Assembly (NCBI GenBank): GCA_022393335.1
Contig: JAJEKB010000542.1
Coordinates: forward strand, 297,189-361,188
DNA from: Macrotrachela quadricornifera
Taxonomy: Eukaryota; Rotifera; Eurotatoria; Philodinida; Philodinidae
Length of the DNA stretch: 64,000 nucleotides
Reading direction: 5' to 3'
The position numbers and the translations under genes were made by a program. Below, piece after piece: positions 58,444 through 64,000 of this stretch (within the stretch, counting starts at the first letter, position 1; every line of letters begins with the position of its first letter). The notes beneath the pieces are model-generated. The model had not been told where the DNA came from. It saw only the letters and a list, made by a program, of their open reading frames with translations, and did no database searches.

Positions 58444-59915
58444 TTAAATAACAACACGTTTCATATTTTCAGTTTGTAATCGAATTGCTCGATCTACAGC
58501 ATTTCGTATAGGTTTTTCTAAATTAATAATACGTGAACAAGTAAAATATGGATGTTGTTCAATTAATTGTTTAGCTGTTGGACGTGTTTGTGGATTATAA
58601 ACGAGAATATCCTAAATAATAATTAATATAAATATATATATATAAATTATTCATACAGCTAGAAGTTGTCGACAAGCAGTTGGCATAGGTAATTGTGATA
58701 ATTCGACACCATTAAATGGAAAATTTGGAAAACTTGTTTGATAATAAAGACATTTGGCAATATCAGGCCATTCAACTACCGATGGGGTACCAAGCAATCT
58801 ACTAATGCAGAGTGAAAAATCAAAATAAACTAACTTACCGAAAAATAAGTAATAATTGATCAATTTCGCATTCACCACGAAATAATGGTCTATGAAGACA
58901 CATTTCAGCAAATACACAACCAACACCCCATATATCCAAAGGCATACCATAAGCTGGTGCATTAAGTAATACTTCAGGTGGACGATACCAAAGTGTTACA
59001 ACTTCATGTGTTAATGCTCGTTCATGTATACGACAACGACGTGCAAGACCAAAATCAGCCAATTTTAAATGACCTGAAAATTTTCTAGAAAATATTTTTA
59101 ATAATAAAATGAAATATTTACCATCATAATCAATAACAATATTTGATGGTTTTATATCTCGATGAATCTTAAATAGCAATAAAAGAAATCATAAGAAGTA
59201 AATAAATAAATAAATAAAAAGAACAATTTACAATTGCACGTCGATGAAGATAATCAACAGCACATAATATTTGATATGTATAATTCTTAAAAAATACAAT
59301 AAAAAAATAAATTTAAAATAATATTTTATTTATTAAATATACTTGTACGAGTTTAGGAGATAGACGTTCTGTACATAAACATGCATCCATATATCGTTTA
59401 AGATCTATAGGAAACATTTCAAGAAAAAATGAAAGAAAATCTTTTTTATCCAAATTATATTCAACACGAATAAGTCTAAAAAATATATTATTATATTACA
59501 ATAAAAATTTCTTTTTTTTAATTGATTTATTTCACTTAATAATATTTGGATGATCAAGTGTTTTAAGTATAGAAATTTCTCGAATAGCTGTTGCTGATAT
59601 ATCACCATTAGCATCCATTTTTTCATTATGTTTTATTGTTTTACGAGCATATTCCCAAGTTTGTTCAACTGAATGACGAACATGATCAACATAACCAAAT
59701 GTACCTAATTAATTAAAATTTAATTTTATGATTAGAAATTAATAAACATTACTAACCAGTTCCTAGAAATTTAATGTGATTCCATGGAAGTGGAGTAATT
59801 GACTGTCTTTATTTTAGAAAATAGTAAAAGAATAAAAATAACATGAAGAATTTATCAAAGAAAATAAACCTTACATTGGCAATGATGATCGACAAGTATT
59901 TTTATGATAGTTCAT
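58444..59915 (-). CDS. Cyclin-dependent-kinase-family Ser/Thr kinase
   Basis: Nine small exons (59915-59875, 59806-59757, 59704-59536, 59475-59343, 59285-59232, 59167-59122, 59073-58839, 58798-58657, 58611-58444) join in frame to 345 aa, a bare CDK-sized catalytic domain. Glycine loop FLGTGTFGYVDHV; beta-3 Lys in YARKTIKH; cyclin-binding helix SATAIREISILKTLDHPNII, corresponding to PSTAIRE; HRD loop IHRDIKPSN; DFG in LKLADFGLARR; activation segment THEVVTLWYRPPEVLL. The CDK-characteristic GTPS (RLLGTPSVVEWPD) follows. Oddities: Phe replaces the inhibitory Tyr15 (GTFG versus GTYG), and the segment before PSTAIRE is longer than in CDK1. It is a CDK, but I cannot assign it to CDK1/2, CDK4/6, CDK10 or another branch. 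Confidence 0.88.
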
Positions 59916-61831
59916 TCTTCTTTTTTTTTTTTCTTTATTTCTCTTTAATCTCAAAAGGAAAACTGACTTGGCACACAAATTCAAAATGACTCTCGTAAAA
60001 TAAATACAGAGGAAGAACGAATTTTTCCTATTGATAGATAAATAATGTGATGTGGTAATGGACTGAGACAGAATCGCGCTGAGATATACTAATTTATTTG
60101 TTTACAGATGTCCCTCAGTGACTGCTTATATAATCACCTTTGTATAATGTATAATTTCATATAAAATTGAAAAATGATAGTATGTTAGTAGAATGATTCT
60201 TATTGAAGCATATCAAAATTCATGACAGTTTCTTCATGCATCTTTAAAAGAAAGTGATTAAGTATAGCTACCAATTTCAAACTACTTTAGTACGATTAAC
60301 TTGGTTTTTAATTAATGATAAAAGTTGAACAAAAAATTAAGGTATATTTATATTTATGTATCCTTGAGAAATCACATAATAGCCTTGACATAAATTTGGC
60401 ATTATTTGAAAGCAGTAGGTGAAGATATTTACATATAAAGGATGAATCAAAAATTCTCGAAGCATCCTTTTATTTTGGAATAAATAATGTATTCATCTGT
60501 ATTTATTATACAGATCTTCATAATCATTAGTATGGCTTCAATTATTTGGTTGATGAAAAAATTTTGTAATTACTTTCTAAAATTTTATTTGTGCACTTTT
60601 TTTTTTCGTTAAATAGTCAATGTCATAGATGATAAAGTCTAAACTATTTTTAGTTTTTCTTGTGCTTATCTTTTTATTCTGAATTCAGATTGAACTACAA
60701 GATACACAGACTACCGAAGGTAATAAGTAGAACATCGAATAGTAACACTTGCAATATGTACCATTCTATCGGTAAGTTACACTATTTTGCTGATAAATGA
60801 AGTTAATGTTGTGTCTCGAGAGTGAGGGATTATTCTCTACATTTTCTACTTTTTAACTCATTCGATTAAGTAAAGTAAATTCCAATTTATCCTATTTAAT
60901 TAATATAAATTATGTTGTTTTTTATCTCTAAGAACGGTTATAAGTCGACATCTATGTTTCATCGATACCTAACACACAAAAAGAAAAGATTGATCTTTTG
61001 TTCATGTATTCTCTCGATTGTCTGTTCGTGACATATGTATCAATTTTATAATGACTAACCAGTATTAAATTATATAACAATTGTTGTTTTATGCTTTATT
61101 AATAGTGATGTAGATTGAGAGTATTTTATATGTAAGATCAGTAATCAATGGTCAATGTTTCGAACCTCAACAATCATATGAAATCTTTGCTAATAAAATT
61201 TTATAAGAAGTCGAATTTATGTTACAAGTCATTCTTAACCTGTCTATTCTTAAATTGTATGACAGATATTGTTTTTAATCAGTAGATTCATTCATAAGTA
61301 AATTGATGAAGTTGTTCGTTGTAAATCATTTAATAAGATAATGAACACAATAAAATAATATATCAATAAATCTATTTTATGATTCAATAAGATCGAACAA
61401 ACATGCTAAATTCTTTCAATAGTTAACTAACTTATTTAATACAATCAAAAATTTCAGTTCAATTTCTTAATATCATTCGATTATTATTATTTATTTCGTT
61501 TATGTTTGAAGATAATAGTATTTTAAATTTTGATATAGTTTCATTGAATATCTCCGATTAAATTTAAAAAATAAGAATTGATAAAATCATTTGTCAATAT
61601 CTATATTGAAGGTATTCAGTTGTTCTTTACCAAATATTGACATCAAATATAGTAACATTCTTTTTAAAAATTTAATTCTAATCTTTCATTTATTCCATTT
61701 ACATCATATTTAAATTCAATCATTTCTTTTGAACATCTCGAATAAATCTATTGACAAGGTTATTTTCATCAAATATAAAGATATAAACTCATTTGAATAT
61801 AATATATATTCTTATAATTTTTTTATTTTAT
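59916..61831. other. gene-poor AT-rich region
   Basis: About 1.9 kb with no exon, RNA gene or clear repeat on either strand. It probably contains the kinase promoter and the TFB1M 3' region. Confidence 0.45.
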
Positions 61832-63094
61832 TTATTCATCCCAATCTTTTTTTGATTTCTTTTTTGTTTTTATTTTTTCCGGTCTAACATAAGTTTCACC
61901 TAATTCAAATGTCAATTCATTTTGATTAATTTTACGATCAACTTGTTCATGTATGGGTCGAGGTCGACTTATAATATCACCATAAATTTGTGCAAGATGA
62001 CCAAATTCTTGTACAGTTAATGTTAAACATATTGTATTTGGTTTAATATGAGCACGATGAAATAATTCTTTTAAATTTTCTTCACATGTCTCTTCAGGAA
62101 AGAGAGATCTATAATAAATTTTAAAAAAAAATTATTAAAATAAAAAAACAAAAAACTTACGCCATAGTTATTTCCATTTTTTTATTTCGTGTATGAAATG
62201 CAGCTCGAGTTACTTTATCTAAAAGATCATAATTAACATCAATTAATGGTCGTTTTAATGGAATTAATTGCATAACAGCAACATTAACATTAGCTGCTGG
62301 AACAAAAGCTCGTCCAGAAAAAACATGTTTAATACGACAATCAAACCAATTTTGAAAAATAATTGATAAACGACCACGTTGATCCATTAATGCATCTGAT
62401 ACTATTCGACCAGCAACAGCTTCTTGCATACAAATTGTAATTGGTATTCTATAACCAAATGAAAATGGACCTGATCGAGTTGATACTTGTTTTAACCAAC
62501 GTATAAGAAGTGGAATAGCAATATTAAATGGAAGATTACCAACTAAATGAAGTGGTGAAGATGATAAAGATTCTTCTGATTCCCATGATTTATGAGCAAT
62601 AATATCATCAGGTATAACAGATTCAATATTAAAATCAAGTATATCACCAAGATAAAGTTTTAAACGAGAATCAACAGCATTAGCTAATGTCTAAAAAAGT
62701 ATAAATTTTCTTTTTTCTAATGAATAAATTTTATATTATTTACTTGTAATGCAGGAAATAATCGAATATCTTTTTCAATAGCTGCTACTCGTGCTGCTCC
62801 ATGTTCAAATAGTTTTCTTGTTATACCTCCTGGTCCAGGTCCTACTTCAATCACAAATTCTAAATATTCATTATTACAAAAAAAACAAATCATTTTAATA
62901 TATACATATATATTACCTCTTTCTATCTACATACTATTTTCAATATTGCCTGCACATGCTACAAATTTACTAGTTGCACGAGGATCAAGTAAAAAATTTT
63001 GTGCAAATCGTTTTAAAGCTGGTAATTTATATATACGAAGTAAATCAGCTGGACTTGGTGTTGGTGGTAACATTATTTTTGGTATGTATCCCAT
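61832..63094 (-). CDS. TFB1M: Mitochondrial 12S rRNA dimethyladenosine transferase 1
   Basis: Four exons (63094-62935, 62859-62744, 62690-62161, 62108-61832) join to 360 aa (human 346). KsgA/Dim1-family S-adenosylmethionine methyltransferase that dimethylates two adjacent adenines near the 3' end of mitochondrial small-subunit rRNA. Seen: [10 protein letters not shown] (family N-terminal motif), [17 protein letters not shown] (SAM motif I), [29 protein letters not shown] (catalytic NLPF), [12 protein letters not shown], and [16 protein letters not shown] (the 'P-x-P-x-V-x-s-A' region). The short block [13 protein letters not shown] is characteristic of the TFB1M N-terminus. The tail is Lys-rich and ends KKDWDE. 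The start is the ATG giving [11 protein letters not shown]; one at MLPP is also possible. Confidence 0.93.
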
Positions 63095-63270
63095 TATAAT
63101 ATATATATATCTATAACACACAAACTATATTTGTTTTTTTTTTATTGTAAAATTTATTAAATTTTGTCATTAAATGTATGATATTTGTTTTTAAGCGATA
63201 AATAAAATTGATTATTAATAGAGAAAAACAGGTTTTAAAAAAAAAGAAAAAAGAAAAATGATCGGTCAAT

Positions 63271-63470
63271 TTATGATATAATTTGATCGAGTGATGTTGA
63301 TGAAGCTGCTGAAAGTTTGATTATTCGTTGAAATCGTGCAGCTCGAAATGATGTAATTGCACCAAAAACACTTAATAAAATCATACAAGTAAACATTGCT
63401 GACCAACCATATTGAGCAACAATCCAACCAATTACTGGACCTTCTAGAAATGTGCCAATAGAACCAACAC
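63271..63470 (-). CDS. Last exon of a major-facilitator-superfamily transporter (partial)
   Basis: One minus-strand exon from an AG acceptor at 63471-63472 to TAA at 63271-63273 encodes about 66 residues. It reads GVGSIGTFLEGPVIGWIVAQ, then YGWSAMFTCMILLSVFGAI and a basic tail (TSFRAARFQRI). The first half looks like the TM11 'G-S-x-G-x-x-x-x-G-P-x-x-G' pattern, followed by TM12, as in SLC37 sugar-phosphate exchangers and related MFS proteins. Upstream exons are not visible in 63471-64000, so they must lie across a longer intron or beyond the window. The subfamily is uncertain. Confidence 0.6.
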
Positions 63471-64000
63471 CTATCAAAAATAAACGAAATGTATATTTAA
63501 ACTTTTAATTCTTAATATTAATTTATAAAGATTATTTAAATCATTATTAACTGTGTATAGATTGAATCATACTGATATTTCATTAATATTCGTTGTACCT
63601 TTATCAACAATCTAGATCCAAATATCATCATTTTGTAATGCTTATAGTGTTACTCAAGATCTATGTATCTATTAAATTTGATTCAATACTTTTCTATTAT
63701 TAGATCGAATTCAAAATATTCAATATGATTCGCAATAAAACGTTCATATCTACTGACTAAAACATCATCTTGATACGACATATTTTTATTTATTATCTCA
63801 TAATCGTATAAGATTCAAAACAAGAGATCAATATAATATATATATATGTATATCTTTTCATTGATCAATCATTACTGAAAAAGTATAAAGCACTACGATA
63901 TTGAATGTATTAGTTAATAAAATCCAATGAATATTGATGATGTTATAAATTTGAATAAACAAAAAAAAATATGAAACTATTGATTATTTCTTGATAATGT
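63471..64000. other. intron or upstream sequence of the MFS gene
   Basis: AT-rich, with no upstream exon recognisable. Probably an intron continuing beyond the right edge. Confidence 0.35.

Overview
The window looks like nuclear DNA of a small invertebrate, most likely a bdelloid rotifer (Rotaria- or Adineta-like). This is inferred from several things. The DNA is very AT-rich and the genes are compact, with mostly 50-90 nt GT-AG introns. The gene set is clearly animal: Rh ammonium transporter, SLC6 monoamine transporter, CNNM, DYNLT1, MYCBP, TFB1M and a CDK. Interspersed with it are genes of bacterial or fungal character (copper-radical oxidase, bacterial-type NAD(P)HX dehydratase, an intronless epimerase). 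No rRNA, tRNA, CRISPR or prokaryotic operon structure was seen. Exon coordinates were worked out by hand from splice signals, reading-frame continuity and family resemblance. No alignment was run.

Layout. 1-8 kb: the 3' end of an unrecognised gene, an Rh-type ammonium transporter, and a nine-exon three-Ig-domain surface protein. 8-19 kb: a gene-poor AT-rich stretch holding at least three inverted-repeat (foldback or MITE-like) elements and one small secreted protein that looks like a neuropeptide precursor. 19-24 kb: a rhodopsin-class GPCR facing a serotonin-transporter-like SLC6 gene tail to tail. 24-27 kb: another gene-poor stretch with a degenerate FLYWCH-like fragment inside an inverted-repeat element. 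27-33 kb: DYNLT1, an eleven-exon CNNM gene on the minus strand, and MYCBP divergent from it. 35-42 kb: two probable horizontally acquired enzymes, an AA5 copper-radical oxidase and a bacterial-type NAD(P)HX dehydratase.

43-53 kb: two endonuclease/exonuclease/phosphatase (EEP) proteins on either side of a B-box/coiled-coil gene with three 20-residue repeats, then two same-strand propeller-like genes 194 bp apart. 53-64 kb: an F-box/LRR-like gene, an intronless fungal-like NAD-dependent epimerase, a small secreted protein, a CDK-family kinase, TFB1M, and the last exon of a major-facilitator transporter running off the right edge.

Most neighbours are functionally unrelated, as expected in an animal genome. 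Points worth follow-up are the candidate amidated neuropeptide, the three foreign-looking enzymes among native genes, the composite foldback element at 13 kb, and CTCF-like sites upstream of two gene starts.
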